The notes below the pieces were generated by a model. It was given only the letters and a program-made list of their open reading frames with translations, had not been told where the DNA came from and did not search any database. From Lysobacteraceae bacterium NML03-0222 (GTDB lineage: Bacteria > Pseudomonadota > Gammaproteobacteria > Xanthomonadales > Xanthomonadaceae): 64,000 nt of DNA. The stretch is from the NCBI GenBank assembly GCA_002798195.1, contig NWQM01000012.1, positions 23,639 through 87,638 of the forward strand, in the 5' to 3' direction. Position numbers and translations under genes: made by a program. Below, piece after piece: positions 8,319 through 17,546 of the stretch. Every line of letters begins with the position of its first letter. Position 1 is the first letter of the stretch.

Positions 8319-8858
8319 TCACTGCCCCACCCAGTCATAAAAAGCGGCGGCAAATTTGTTAAGGAAAGCGGCGGTGTTTTCGTTGGCCACTTGCCCGTCT
8401 TCGCCCAGTGCGGTGTGGGCGCGGCTCAGGAATACTTCCGGGGCAATCAGTATGTCCGCGCCGAGGGATTGCAGGCTTTGGCGCAGGTGCAGGCCGCTGT
8501 TGATGCCGCCATAGGCGCCGGGCGAGGCGGTGACGATGGCGACTTTCTTGCCACCCCATACGCTGTGGCCAAAGGGGCGCGAGCCGATGTCGATCAGGTT
8601 TTTCATCGCCGCCGGGATGCTGCGGTTGTGCTCGGGGCTGACAATCAGTACGGCATCGGCCGCCTTGAGCTGGGCGCACACGCGATCGTAGGCGGGGATG
8701 GTTTGGCTGTCCAAGTCTTGCGTGTACAGCGGCAAGTCACCGATTTGCACTTCGTCAATGTCCACGCCTGCCGGCGCCTGGGCGGTGATATGGCGGGCGA
8801 TGGCGCGGTTGATGGACTTTTGGGCAAGGCTGCCGATGACAAGGGCGATGTGGGTCAT
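8319..8858 (-). CDS. NADPH-dependent FMN reductase, ChrR/YieF-like
   Basis: The protein has 179 residues from the ATG at 8858, and an upstream alternative at 8876 would add six residues. It shows the flavodoxin-like fold of NADPH-dependent FMN reductases. Landmarks are IGSLAQKSINRAIA at the FMN phosphate loop, SPEHNRSIPAAMKNLID around residue 80-95 and the SPGAYGG loop. Such enzymes reduce quinones, chromate or azo compounds with two electrons in the cytoplasm. The neighbour downstream is a KefB/C-type antiporter on the same strand. In enterobacteria Kef systems work with quinone reductase-like ancillary subunits, so a functional link is possible but not shown. Confidence 0.88.
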   Translation of the reverse strand: MTHIALVIGSLAQKSINRAIARHITAQAPAGVDIDEVQIGDLPLYTQDLDSQTIPAYDRVCAQLKAADAVLIVSPEHNRSIPAAMKNLIDIGSRPFGHSVWGGKKVAIVTASPGAYGGINSGLHLRQSLQSLGADILIAPEVFLSRAHTALGEDGQVANENTAAFLNKFAAAFYDWVGQ

Positions 8859-8933
8859 GCGATGTTCCAACGACACAAAGGGAGCACTGATTCTCGCGCA
8901 GGCGCTTGGCAGGGCAAAGCGCCTGGCGGCTCG

Positions 8934-10694
8934 TCAGTGTGCAGCGTGGCCGGATTGGCCGGTGTTTTTCAGCAGTAGCTCGCGCCCGGCAAACACCCCG
9001 CCTGCGGTTTCCTGTGCAAAGCGTTCGCTATCGCGGCGGCGCAGCTCGGCAATCACCTCATCGGCTTCCTGCGGGGTGGCGCCCAGCGCCTGTACCGCAT
9101 GCCAGCCCATGCGCACGGCGGAGTCGAAGGTTTCGCGCACCACATGGTTGGCCTCGTGCTGCACCAAATCCAGTGCGTGATGGCGATCCCAGGCGCGCAC
9201 GATGAGTTGGCTGTTGGGGCAGGTATGGCGGGCGTTTTCGACGATACGGCTGGCCGCGTCCTTGTCGTCCACGCAGACCAGAATCACATCGGCACGGTGA
9301 GCGCCCGCGGCATGCAGCACATCGGCGCGGGCGCCGTCACCGTAATAGACCTTGAAGCCGTATTTTTCCGCGTGGCGAATCACGTCCGGGTCGTTGTCGA
9401 TGAGCGATACCTGCGCGCCGCGCGCCAGCACCGCCTGTCCGGCAATTTGGCCGACACGACCAAAGCCGATGATGAGCACATTGCCTTGCAGGTTTTGTGC
9501 GGCCTCCACGCCTTCCAGCGAGGCCGCCGCCGGGCGCGCCAGACGTTTGTGAATGGCCACAATCAGTGGCGTCAGCGCCATGGAGAGCACGATGATGGCA
9601 GTCATCTTGGCATTGATTTCCGGGCTGATGACGTTCAGCTTCAGCGCTTCGGCATACAGCACGAAGGCGAACTCGCCGCCTTGAGCCATCAGGATGGCGC
9701 GATCGAGCGCATCGGCATGGCTGCTTTTGGCAAGGCGCGCCACGCCGTAGATAACCGTGGCCTTGACTATCATTAGGGCCAGCACGCCGCCCAGAATCAG
9801 CGGCCAGTTTTTCGCCACCACGTCCAGGTCCAGCGCCATGCCCACGCCGAGGAAAAACAGGCCAAGCAACAGGCCGCGGAAAGGCTCGATGTCGGCCTCC
9901 AGTTGGTGGCGGAAGCTCGACTCGGACAGCAGCACCCCAGCGACGAACGCGCCCATCGCCATCGACAGTCCGCCCATTTCCATCAGTAGCGCCGCACCCA
10001 GCACCACCAGCAGCGCGGCGGCGGTCATCACCTCGCGCACGCGCGATTGGGCCAGCAGCCGGAACAGCGGGTTGAGCAGCCACAGCCCGGCGGCAATCAG
10101 CGCAGCCAGTGACAGTCCGGCCAGGCCAATGCGTTGCCAGACCGGGGCGCTGCTCTGCACAGCCTCGGCCGGCGCCAGGAACGCCACCAGTGCCAGCAGC
10201 GGCACAATCAGCAAATCTTCGAACAGCAGAATCGACACCATGCGCTGACCGCGCGGGGCGAGGATGTCGCCACGCTCGGAAAGCACCTGCATCACGATGG
10301 CGGTGGAGGTCAGCACAAAGCCCGCCCCAGCCACAAATGACAGCTGCCAGGAATAGCCAAAGGCCATACCGACAAAGGTGAGCATGATCGCGGCCAGCAC
10401 CACCTGCATGCTGCCCAGCCCAAAAATCTGCCGCCGCAGGCTCCACAGGTGCGAGGGCTTCATTTCAAGACCGATGACGAACAGGAACATCACCACGCCC
10501 AGCTCGGCCACATGGATGATGGTCTGGGCATCATTGACAAGTCCCAGTCCGAACGGGCCAATTGCCAGCCCCCCGGCCAAATAGCCGAGCACCGAGCCCA
10601 GTCCGATACGCTTGAAAATCGGCACGGCCACCACCGCTGCGCCGAGCAGCGTGACCACGCCCACAAGTTGACTTGCATTGCCTTCAACGGCCAT
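8934..10694 (-). CDS. Glutathione-regulated K+ efflux antiporter, KefB/KefC-like
   Basis: This 586-residue protein has about 12 membrane helices of the CPA2 cation/proton antiporter family (residues 1-385), followed by a cytoplasmic RCK/TrkA-N domain. The membrane part contains ILLFEDLLIVPLL and GGEFAFVL, characteristic of Kef antiporters. The RCK domain shows the NAD(H)-binding GFGRVGQIAGQAV motif near residue 405 and an IDNDPD segment. Kef systems export K+ to acidify the cytoplasm when electrophiles are present and are held shut by glutathione. The adjacent ChrR-like flavoprotein could play the KefF/KefG role. Which Kef paralogue this is cannot be decided. Confidence 0.9.
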   Translation of the reverse strand: MAVEGNASQLVGVVTLLGAAVVAVPIFKRIGLGSVLGYLAGGLAIGPFGLGLVNDAQTIIHVAELGVVMFLFVIGLEMKPSHLWSLRRQIFGLGSMQVVLAAIMLTFVGMAFGYSWQLSFVAGAGFVLTSTAIVMQVLSERGDILAPRGQRMVSILLFEDLLIVPLLALVAFLAPAEAVQSSAPVWQRIGLAGLSLAALIAAGLWLLNPLFRLLAQSRVREVMTAAALLVVLGAALLMEMGGLSMAMGAFVAGVLLSESSFRHQLEADIEPFRGLLLGLFFLGVGMALDLDVVAKNWPLILGGVLALMIVKATVIYGVARLAKSSHADALDRAILMAQGGEFAFVLYAEALKLNVISPEINAKMTAIIVLSMALTPLIVAIHKRLARPAAASLEGVEAAQNLQGNVLIIGFGRVGQIAGQAVLARGAQVSLIDNDPDVIRHAEKYGFKVYYGDGARADVLHAAGAHRADVILVCVDDKDAASRIVENARHTCPNSQLIVRAWDRHHALDLVQHEANHVVRETFDSAVRMGWHAVQALGATPQEADEVIAELRRRDSERFAQETAGGVFAGRELLLKNTGQSGHAAH

Positions 10695-10822
10695 GAGAGA
10701 AATCCTGAAAAAACGATGGAGTTGGGCAGCCTGCCGCTGACAGCAGGGCGGGCATTGTCCGCATCAGGCGCCAGACCGGAAGCCCGGCTGCACTCAAGCC
10801 GGCTTTGGCGGTGCCCGATGAA

Positions 10823-11362
10823 TCAGAACGATGAGCCCGGCTGCTTGAGGAATTCGACCTCCTCGGCCGTACTTTGGCGACCCAGCACGGCATTGCGGTG
10901 TGGATAGCGGCCAAAGCGGTCGATGATGACCTTGTGCTTGATTTCAAAATCCAGCGCATATGGCGTGGTGTAACGCTCGAACAGCACCACGGCCTGTTCG
11001 TGGATGCGGCGGCTTTCGCTGTGCATCAGTGGCATCAGCATGAAATGTCGCTCGCTGGGTGCCATATCGGCAAAGCCCGGCTGACGCACCGCTTCTTGCG
11101 CCAGTGCCACGGCCATGTTGTCCTGGGCAAAGGCGATGGGGCTATCGCGAAACAGATTGCGCGAGAACTGGTCGAGCACGATGATTTCCGCCAGCCGCCC
11201 TTGCAAGGTTTCGCGCCAGCCATCAAGCTCCGAATACACCGCCTGCTGCCATAGCGCGGCAAAGCGTTCGCGGATTTGCGTATCGAAATCCGCACTCTTT
11301 TTGAACCAGAACGGCTGGTTTTCTTCACTGAACCAGAAATCGAGTACGGCTTGTGCGCTCAT
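10823..11362 (-). CDS. DUF924 family protein
   Basis: The protein has 179 residues from the ATG at 11362, because the frame extends 20 codons further upstream without family similarity. It starts with VLDFWFSE and carries the LDQFSRNLFR and FMLMPLMHSE blocks, plus a terminal RFGRYPHRN motif. These are the conserved features of DUF924, a helical family with a TPR-like fold and unknown function. There are no signal or membrane segments. The stop is about 130 bases downstream of the antiporter start on the same strand, and an antiporter promoter may lie in that space. Confidence 0.88.
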   Translation of the reverse strand: MSAQAVLDFWFSEENQPFWFKKSADFDTQIRERFAALWQQAVYSELDGWRETLQGRLAEIIVLDQFSRNLFRDSPIAFAQDNMAVALAQEAVRQPGFADMAPSERHFMLMPLMHSESRRIHEQAVVLFERYTTPYALDFEIKHKVIIDRFGRYPHRNAVLGRQSTAEEVEFLKQPGSSF

Positions 11363-11418
11363 GCCTTGGATGTCTCTCGAATGAATGGGGCGGTCATGGT
11401 AGCTAAGGCGGCGGCAGT

Positions 11419-11742
11419 TCAATTGCTGCTGAGCTTCATCACAACGACCCCGGAGATAATCAGGGCTGCCCCAAGCCAGCGGCCAAGGCTGGAAGCATCA
11501 CCCAGAAACACGATGCCCACCAAAAACGCCCCTGCCGCCCCAATGCCTGTCCATACGGCATAAGCTGTGCCCATCGGAATGGTTTTCTGCGCCAGGAACA
11601 GGCAATAGCCACTGGCCGCCATGAATAGCACAGCCATGATGATGCCGGGCACGCGCCAGCCGGATTTTTGCGCCAGATTCAGACCCAGTGGCCAGCCGAT
11701 TTCCAAAAGACCTGCGGTGATGAGATAGAACCAAGCGCTCAT
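11419..11742 (-). CDS. sugE: Small multidrug resistance protein, SugE/Gdx type
   Basis: This 107-residue inner-membrane protein has four helices. The essential glutamate is Glu14 in AGLLEIGW, and the third helix carries the GTAYAVWTGIGAAGA signature of the SMR family. The sequence clusters by eye with SugE/Gdx proteins, which export guanidinium in exchange for protons as dual-topology dimers. The start at 11742 was chosen because the upstream codons do not resemble the family. I looked for a guanidine riboswitch in the 160 bases upstream and did not recognise one. A DUF924 gene follows 56 bases downstream on the same strand. Confidence 0.88.
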   Translation of the reverse strand: MSAWFYLITAGLLEIGWPLGLNLAQKSGWRVPGIIMAVLFMAASGYCLFLAQKTIPMGTAYAVWTGIGAAGAFLVGIVFLGDASSLGRWLGAALIISGVVVMKLSSN

Positions 11743-11905
11743 GAATGTACTCCATATCAAAATGATAAATGCTAGATAGCATGCGGGCTGGTTAGGGAGC
11801 AGTCCTATAAAGCTGACCGCACCCCAACGGCTTATGCCCGGAGCCGCCGCAGCGCCTGGTGGCCGCCTACAATCAATGCCCATCCCCAAGCCTGCGAGGT
11901 GTTTC

Positions 11906-12265
11906 ATGCGTACTTATGTGTTGCCGCTGACGGTGGCGCTGCTGTCGGGTGCCTGTGCCAGTATCCACAGCGTTGCTCTGCCCACGATTGATAATTCGCA
12001 AGCGGCGGGCAATCTGGTTCGCTATCAATGCGATAACGGCCACCGGCTGACGGTCAATTACAAAAACAGCGATGAAATCGACATCAGCTTTCACGATGGC
12101 AAGGGAATTGTCGTTGGCAATGCCCGCAATGCGCCGGCGGCCTCCGGTGCCTATTATGTGAGCGATGCCAATAACCTGCGCTGGCATGAAAAAGGCGGCA
12201 GCGGCATCCTCAATTACCCGGCCAGCGATGGCCGCATGTTGGAAACCCGCTGTAGCACACGCTGA
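11906..12265 (+). CDS. MliC-like lipoprotein (lysozyme inhibitor domain)
   Basis: The protein has 119 residues from the ATG at 11906, which follows a GAGGTG at 11896-11901. A hydrophobic signal peptide ends with the lipobox LSGAC, so Cys17 should be lipidated. The mature part has one beta-barrel domain with VRYQCDNGHRLTVNYKN and a terminal Cys, the pattern of MliC/PliC-type inhibitors of C-type lysozyme. These sit in the outer membrane or periplasm and protect against host or environmental lysozyme. Whether this one binds lysozyme is untested. A strong terminator follows 21 bases after the stop. Confidence 0.8.
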   Translation: MRTYVLPLTVALLSGACASIHSVALPTIDNSQAAGNLVRYQCDNGHRLTVNYKNSDEIDISFHDGKGIVVGNARNAPAASGAYYVSDANNLRWHEKGGSGILNYPASDGRMLETRCSTR

Positions 12266-12285
12266 ATTTCCGGTGCCAAACGCCC

Positions 12286-12317
12286 CCCCTCTCCCGTTGC
12301 CGGGAGAGGGGTGTTTT
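12286..12317 (+). terminator. Rho-independent terminator after the MliC-like gene
   Basis: An 11-base stem pairs 12286-12296 with 12301-12311 around a TTGC loop and is followed by TGTTTT. It stands between the lipoprotein gene and the convergent GST gene, with the T-run on the plus strand only. Confidence 0.85.
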
Positions 12318-12327
12318 ATCCGCGGTT

Positions 12328-12942
12328 TCAGCCTTTTTGCGCGGCCATCACTTTCTGCACGGCCGCATCCTGCTCCATACGCTGCATCAGCGCGGCGACG
12401 TTGGGATATTCCTTCCACGACTTGGGCGTGTATTCGGTCCAGCGTGCCATTACGAAGGCATAGGCATCGGCGATGCTGCGCTTGCCCTGATAGACATGGC
12501 CGTTGCCTTCGGCAATCAGCTTGTCCAGATGCTGCATGGCGCGGTCGATGCGGGCAAATGCCGCCTGCTTGGCCTTCTCCAGCGCAGCTTCGCTCTCGTC
12601 AGTGGTATAGCGCTGCGGGAAGAACAGCGGCCAGAACGCCGGGTGCAGGTCACTGGCCAGGAACGAGAGGGTTTCGTTCATCTCGAACTCGTTGAGCAGT
12701 CCCTCGTTGGCGCCGATACCAGCCTCCGGGTGCAGCGCCACGATGTATTGCAGGATGGCCGGCGCTTGGGTAAGCGCGCGCTTTTCGCCAATATCCAGGG
12801 CAGGCACAGCCGCCAGCGGGTTGATGCGCTTGTATTCCTCGGACGAATAATCCGCGCGCACGGCTTGGTAATCGGCGCCGGCCCATTCCAGGGCAATCCA
12901 GCAGGCCAGTGCACAGGTGCCGGGGGCGTAGTAAAGCTTCAT
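12328..12942 (-). CDS. Glutathione S-transferase, beta class
   Basis: This 204-residue cytoplasmic enzyme has an N-terminal thioredoxin-like domain beginning MKLYYAPGTCALA. Cys10 is the hallmark catalytic residue of bacterial beta-class GSTs. The NPLAAVPALD cis-proline loop lies near residue 45, and an all-helical C-terminal domain contains the SIADAYAFVMARW motif. It conjugates glutathione to electrophiles or reduces mixed disulphides. The gene stands alone, converging on the MliC-like gene and divergent from the GNAT gene across 226 bases. In that space I see only a short GCCCG/CGGGC hairpin near 12961-12975. Confidence 0.9.
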   Translation of the reverse strand: MKLYYAPGTCALACWIALEWAGADYQAVRADYSSEEYKRINPLAAVPALDIGEKRALTQAPAILQYIVALHPEAGIGANEGLLNEFEMNETLSFLASDLHPAFWPLFFPQRYTTDESEAALEKAKQAAFARIDRAMQHLDKLIAEGNGHVYQGKRSIADAYAFVMARWTEYTPKSWKEYPNVAALMQRMEQDAAVQKVMAAQKG

Positions 12943-13168
12943 GGTTTCTCCTTGGGATAAGGCCCGTTACCGGGCGGGAATCAACGCGCAGGTCATGCCA
13001 GCGGTGCAAGGCCAAGAGGCTCTCTTCTGTATCGCGCCCGGCCCGGGTGCATTTTGGCGCGGGTTTGTCTGGCAGAAAAGCCCACATGCAGCATGCAGTG
13101 TTGCAGGCATGGGGCTGCGGGCATGACGCTTGTGGATACACTGCTGTCAACTTGATAAGGAGTGCCCG

Positions 13169-13471
13169 ATGTCTGCCAAGTTTCCTGATGTCATCCTCAA
13201 CGAAGCCGAAAGCCGCTTTGAGTTGCATATTGACGGCCATATGGCCTATGAACGCTTCGAGCGCTTTCCCGGGGGCATCGCCTATCTGCATACCGTTGTG
13301 CCTGAAGCCCTGGGCGGGCGTGGCGTTGGCGGCCATCTGGTACGCCATGTTCTGGACTATGCTGCCCGTGAAGGGCTGAAAGTGCGTCCGGATTGCCCAT
13401 TCGTGCGTGCCTATATCGACAAGCATCCCGAATATCAGGGCAATTCGCTGGCGCATACTGCGGCAGTGTGA
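13169..13471 (+). CDS. GNAT-family N-acetyltransferase, short YjdJ type
   Basis: This 100-residue protein starts at 13169, six bases after an AAGGAG at 13157-13162. It has the short GNAT-like fold of the YjdJ/GTLF3B group. Landmarks are LHTVVPEALGGRGVGGHLV, which contains the acetyl-CoA pyrophosphate loop GGRGVG, and CPFVRAYIDKHPEY at the C-terminus. Members of this group bind acetyl-CoA but their acceptors are unknown. It is followed 49 bases downstream by a methyltransferase on the same strand. Confidence 0.88.
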   Translation: MSAKFPDVILNEAESRFELHIDGHMAYERFERFPGGIAYLHTVVPEALGGRGVGGHLVRHVLDYAAREGLKVRPDCPFVRAYIDKHPEYQGNSLAHTAAV

Positions 13472-13520
13472 TGCGGTTTTGCCGCGTTGCAACAATGATG
13501 GCCTGAATCAGAGAAATCTC

Positions 13521-14150
13521 ATGAGCGCACAGCAGTGGCTAGATAAATGGAACCAGAGCTTTCAGCGTGCAGAATATGTGTATGGCACGCAGCCGAACGT
13601 ATTTTTCAAGCAGGAAATCGACAGGCTGACGCCAGGCCGCATCTTGCTGGCTGCCGAGGGCGAGGGACGCAATGCGGTGTACGCCGCGCGCCAGGGTTGG
13701 CAGGTGAGTGCCTTTGACATCAGCACTGCCGGACGCGAAAAGGCGCTGAAGCTCGCTGCCGAGGCGGGTGCGGATATCGACTATCAGGTGGGTGAATTGC
13801 CCGAGCTGCATTTTGATGCTGCGCCATTTGATGCGTTGGCGTTGATTTATGCGCATTTCCCGCCGCATTTGAAATCCGGCTACCACCGCCATCTGGCCGG
13901 TTTGCTGCGTCCTGGCGGTACGGTGATTTTCGAGGCGTTTTCCAAAAATCATTTGGCCTATCGGCAGCAAGATGGCCGGGTAGGGGGGCCGGACAAACTC
14001 GAAGCGCTGTTTAGTGAGGCAGAAATTCTGCAAGACTTTGCCGGTTTTTCCATTCAAACCCTGGAAACGCGGGAAATCACCTTGAGTGAAGGGCTGTTCC
14101 ACAATGGCACAGGCTCGGTAGTGCGCTTTGTCGGCCACAAGCCCGGTTGA
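13521..14150 (+). CDS. SAM-dependent methyltransferase
   Basis: This 209-residue class I methyltransferase has the SAM-binding motif I as LLAAEGEGRNAVYAARQGW near residue 40 and an acidic FDIS at the end of strand 2. The ALIYAHFPP region and a LLRPGGTVIFEAF motif mark strands 4 and 5. It resembles the tellurite-resistance (TehB-like) or thiopurine methyltransferase group of small-molecule enzymes. There are no extra substrate-binding domains and no signal peptide. The upstream codons back to 13407 are not family-like, so the ATG at 13521 is preferred. It converges on glnD with only 3 bases between the stops. Confidence 0.85.
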   Translation: MSAQQWLDKWNQSFQRAEYVYGTQPNVFFKQEIDRLTPGRILLAAEGEGRNAVYAARQGWQVSAFDISTAGREKALKLAAEAGADIDYQVGELPELHFDAAPFDALALIYAHFPPHLKSGYHRHLAGLLRPGGTVIFEAFSKNHLAYRQQDGRVGGPDKLEALFSEAEILQDFAGFSIQTLETREITLSEGLFHNGTGSVVRFVGHKPG

Positions 14151-14153
14151 TTG

Positions 14154-16733
14154 TCAAAGCGCGCGCGTCAGCGCTTCGCCAAGCCGGGCTTGCGCGGCCT
14201 CATCCAGCGGCGTATCGGCAGCATCGGTGAGCTGGAAAATATCTTCGGCACGCTCGCCAAAGGTGGCGATGCGGGCATCATGAACCCGCAGTCCCTGCGC
14301 CCGGAATACCTGGGTGATGTCCGAAAGCAGGCCGGGACGGTCGGTGCAGACCAGGCTCAACTGGCTGCGCTGCCCGGCTGCAGCGGGCGTGAAGCTGATT
14401 TGCACCGGGATGCGGAAATGGCGCAGATGCCGGGGCTGGCTGCGGCGTGGTGCGCGCACGGTGGAAAGCTCGGGTTTGGCCAGCACCTCCAGCAGTCGCT
14501 TTTCAATCTCGGCAGCGCTGAGCCTGCGGCGCGGGTCAAGCGGCAGCCCTTGCAGGATATCGAACACTTCACCATTGGCCGCGTTCAAAAGCCGTGCCTG
14601 CTGAATGGCAACACCGGCGCGGTCGAGTGTGGCGGCGATGGCAGCAAATAACCCGTCCCGGTCGGGGGCATGCACGAATACTTCCAATGCGCCGCTTTCA
14701 TCATCAGCCAAGGCGCGCGCGGCCACATGCAGTGAGGCTTCAGGTGCTGCGGCCAGAACTTCCGCCTGCCAGGCGATCTGCTCGGGTTGGCCGCGCAGAA
14801 AGCTTTCTTCGGGCAGGGCTTGCAGCCATAGACCGGCCTCTTCGGCACTGAGCGGGTGAGCAAGTTGCAGGCAGGCCTGTGCTGAAATGTAAGTCTGATT
14901 GCGGTGCTCGGCGATGTTCAGCGGATTTTCCAGCCCACGTTGCAGTGCCCTGCGGGTGGCCAAGTACAGGTCGGCCAGCAGCCGGTCTTTCCAGCTGTTC
15001 CAGAGCTTTGGCGAAGTCGCGGCGATATCGGCGCAGGTGAGCAGATACAGCATGTCCAGCCGCTCGCGGCGAGCCACCACCGTGGCAAAGCGCTGTACCA
15101 CTTCCGGGTCGGAAATATCCTGTTTTTGTGCGGTGACCGACATCAAAAGATGTTTTTCCACCAGCCAGGCCACCAGCTCGGTGTCATGCTCGGCAAGCCC
15201 CATGGCCTGCCCGAAGGCACGGGCATCGGCGGCGCCAAGCTCGGAATGGTCGCCGCCGCGGCCTTTGCCGATGTCATGAAAAAGCCCGGCCAAGAGCAGC
15301 AGCTCGGGCTTTTCCAGTAACGGCCAAACCTCATATGCCAGTGAAAACCGCTGCCGTTCGGCACCGCGCTGGAACAGGGCGAAGTTGCCCAGCAAGGCCA
15401 GAGTGTGCTGGTCCACGGTATAGACATGGAACAGGTCGAATTGCATCCGTCCGGTGACTTGCGCAAACGCCGGAATCCAGCGCGCCAACACGCCCAGCTT
15501 GGACATGCGCTTGAGCGTGGTGATGGCCTGGTTTTGCCGCAATAGCTGCATGAATTGCGTGCACAGCGCGGCATCGGCTTCACCGTGAGGAGGTATCAGC
15601 GCCAGATTTTCCGCCAGCGCGCGCGCGCTTTCCGAATGCAGGCCCGTGTCCTCGGGCAAGCCTGCCCAGGTCTGGAACAGGGCAAAAATCTGGGACGCAT
15701 CGCCATGCGGCCATCCGGGCTTGCGTACTGAAAGCCAGCGTCCGCGCAGTTCGAAATGCTCATCAAGCACTTGCGGCTTGCCGCTGCCTTCAAGATGTTC
15801 TTCCAGCCGCTGCAACAATCGCTCGCTGATGCGCAATACCAGGGCCGCACTACGATAAAAGCCCTGCATCATCTGCTCGACCGCGGCGTTATCGGCGGAC
15901 TCCCGCCGGGCAAGACGGGCAGCAAGCAGGCGCTGATAGTCAAAACGCAGGCGCTCCTCGCGTTTGCCCGCCACCAGATGCAGCCCCCAGCGCAGCCGTT
16001 GCAATTGGCTGGCCGCGCGAAGCAGGGTTTGGCGCTCGTCGGCACCAATCAGGTTCATCGCCTCAAGCTGCGCCAGCTGGCCGGTGCCATGCACGCGCGT
16101 GGACATCCAGCGCAGGGTTTGCAAATCGCGCAGCCCGCCAGGGCCTTCCTTGATATTAGGTTCGAGATTGTCGGCGGTGTCGTCAAAGCGCGCATGACGC
16201 TGGCGCAGTTCCTCGCGCTTGGCGTGGAAATACGCTTGGCGCGGCCAGATGTCTTCGGCAGCAAGCAGCGCTGCAAGCTGCCGGGCGGCATCCTCGGCGC
16301 CAGCCAGCCATCTGGCATCCATCAGCGCAGTGTGGATGGTGATGTCACTGGCGGCCTCAAGGCATTCGGGCAGGCTGCGCACTGCGTGCGAGACTTCGAT
16401 ATGCGCATCCCAGAGCAGGGCGATGAAGCCGGCAATGGCCTCAATGGTTTCAGGCTGCAAGGGCGCATCGCGTAGAATCAACAAATCCACATCCGAGTGT
16501 GGATACAGGCCGCGACGGCCAAAGCCGCCAACGGCCAGCAAGGACAGCCCGGTATCAGCCGCTATCAGTGCCTGCCAGGCTTCAAGAATCAGGGCTTCCA
16601 CGCCATCGGCGCGAGCACGGGTCAGCAGATGCGCGGGCTCGCCTGCATCAAAGCGCCGAGCCAGCTCGGTGTCCAGTTCAGCCAAGCGGCTGCGGGCGGA
16701 TTGCGCCCAGGAGTTGCCGGCTTGTTTGCTCAC
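14154..16733 (-). CDS. glnD: Bifunctional uridylyltransferase/uridylyl-removing enzyme GlnD
   Basis: This 859-residue nitrogen sensor adds UMP to PII proteins when glutamine is low and removes it when glutamine is high. All expected domains are present. The nucleotidyltransferase motif GGFGRRGLYPHSDVD is at residues 69-83 with Asp81 and Asp83. The HD hydrolase motif LLAGLFHDIGKGRGGDH lies around residue 480, and two C-terminal ACT domains begin near residues 690 and 790. It starts with GTG and overlaps the map stop as GTGA, so translation is coupled to map. Location and pairing with map agree with gammaproteobacterial gene order. Confidence 0.97.
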   Translation of the reverse strand: MSKQAGNSWAQSARSRLAELDTELARRFDAGEPAHLLTRARADGVEALILEAWQALIAADTGLSLLAVGGFGRRGLYPHSDVDLLILRDAPLQPETIEAIAGFIALLWDAHIEVSHAVRSLPECLEAASDITIHTALMDARWLAGAEDAARQLAALLAAEDIWPRQAYFHAKREELRQRHARFDDTADNLEPNIKEGPGGLRDLQTLRWMSTRVHGTGQLAQLEAMNLIGADERQTLLRAASQLQRLRWGLHLVAGKREERLRFDYQRLLAARLARRESADNAAVEQMMQGFYRSAALVLRISERLLQRLEEHLEGSGKPQVLDEHFELRGRWLSVRKPGWPHGDASQIFALFQTWAGLPEDTGLHSESARALAENLALIPPHGEADAALCTQFMQLLRQNQAITTLKRMSKLGVLARWIPAFAQVTGRMQFDLFHVYTVDQHTLALLGNFALFQRGAERQRFSLAYEVWPLLEKPELLLLAGLFHDIGKGRGGDHSELGAADARAFGQAMGLAEHDTELVAWLVEKHLLMSVTAQKQDISDPEVVQRFATVVARRERLDMLYLLTCADIAATSPKLWNSWKDRLLADLYLATRRALQRGLENPLNIAEHRNQTYISAQACLQLAHPLSAEEAGLWLQALPEESFLRGQPEQIAWQAEVLAAAPEASLHVAARALADDESGALEVFVHAPDRDGLFAAIAATLDRAGVAIQQARLLNAANGEVFDILQGLPLDPRRRLSAAEIEKRLLEVLAKPELSTVRAPRRSQPRHLRHFRIPVQISFTPAAAGQRSQLSLVCTDRPGLLSDITQVFRAQGLRVHDARIATFGERAEDIFQLTDAADTPLDEAAQARLGEALTRAL

Positions 16734-17515
16734 GCCACGGCGGGTGGCGGCGGTGAGCCTACCGAAAGGGTCAGCACGTCAAAGCCATCTTCAGTGACGG
16801 CAATCATGTGCTCCCACTGCGCCGAGAGCTTGCGGTCCTTGGTGACCACGGTCCAGCCATCGGGCAACAAGCGGCTATGGCGGCTGCCTTCATTGACCAT
16901 TGGCTCGATGGTGAAAGTCATGCCCGGCTTCAGCACCAAACCATCCCCGGCGCGGCCATAGTGCAGCACATGCGGGTCCTCGTGATATACCCGGCCAATG
17001 CCATGACCGCAGTATTCGCGCACCACCGAAAAGCGCTGCGCTTCCACATATTTTTGAATGGCCTCGCCAATATCGCCCAGGGTGGCGCCGGGACGCACCG
17101 TGCGGATGCCGCGCCACATCGCTTCATAAGTGGTATCCACCAGACGTTTGGCCATCACCGAGGGCGTGCCGGCGTAATACATGCGGCTGGTATCGCCATG
17201 CCAGCCATCCTTGATGACGGTGACATCGATATTGACGATATCGCCATCCTTGAGCACTTTCGACTCACTGGGGATGCCGTGGCAGATAACATTGTTGACC
17301 GAGGTGCACAGGGTCTTGGGGAAACCGCGATAACCGACATTGGCCGGAATGGTTTTTTGCACCTTGACAATATGCTCGTTGGCGATGCGATCCAGTTCCT
17401 CGGTGCTGATGCCGGGGCGAACGTATTCGCTCATCAGATCCAGCACTTCGGCGGCCAGACGTCCGGCCTCGCGCATCTTTTCGATTTCTTCGGGGGTTTT
17501 GATAGTGACTGTCAT
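16730..17515 (-). CDS. map: Methionine aminopeptidase, type I
   Basis: This 261-residue cytoplasmic metalloprotease removes the initiator methionine from nascent proteins. All five metal ligands are present: Asp97, Asp108, His171, Glu204 and Glu235, with the substrate His79 in CHGIP. A second possible start at 17524 would add three residues (MPT), and neither has a strong ribosome binding site. Type I length is normal and no insert is seen. It is downstream of yggS by 31 bases and overlaps glnD by four, so it belongs to a ygfZ-yggS-map-glnD transcript. Confidence 0.97.
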   Translation of the reverse strand: MTVTIKTPEEIEKMREAGRLAAEVLDLMSEYVRPGISTEELDRIANEHIVKVQKTIPANVGYRGFPKTLCTSVNNVICHGIPSESKVLKDGDIVNIDVTVIKDGWHGDTSRMYYAGTPSVMAKRLVDTTYEAMWRGIRTVRPGATLGDIGEAIQKYVEAQRFSVVREYCGHGIGRVYHEDPHVLHYGRAGDGLVLKPGMTFTIEPMVNEGSRHSRLLPDGWTVVTKDRKLSAQWEHMIAVTEDGFDVLTLSVGSPPPPAVA

Positions 17516-17546
17516 GGTGGGCATTATCACCGATATTGGTCTGAAT

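Noticed and set aside
11743..11905. Guanidine riboswitch upstream of sugE
   Set aside because: I looked for the conserved ACGR and GGGACRA-type loops of known guanidine riboswitches on the minus strand and found no convincing arrangement.
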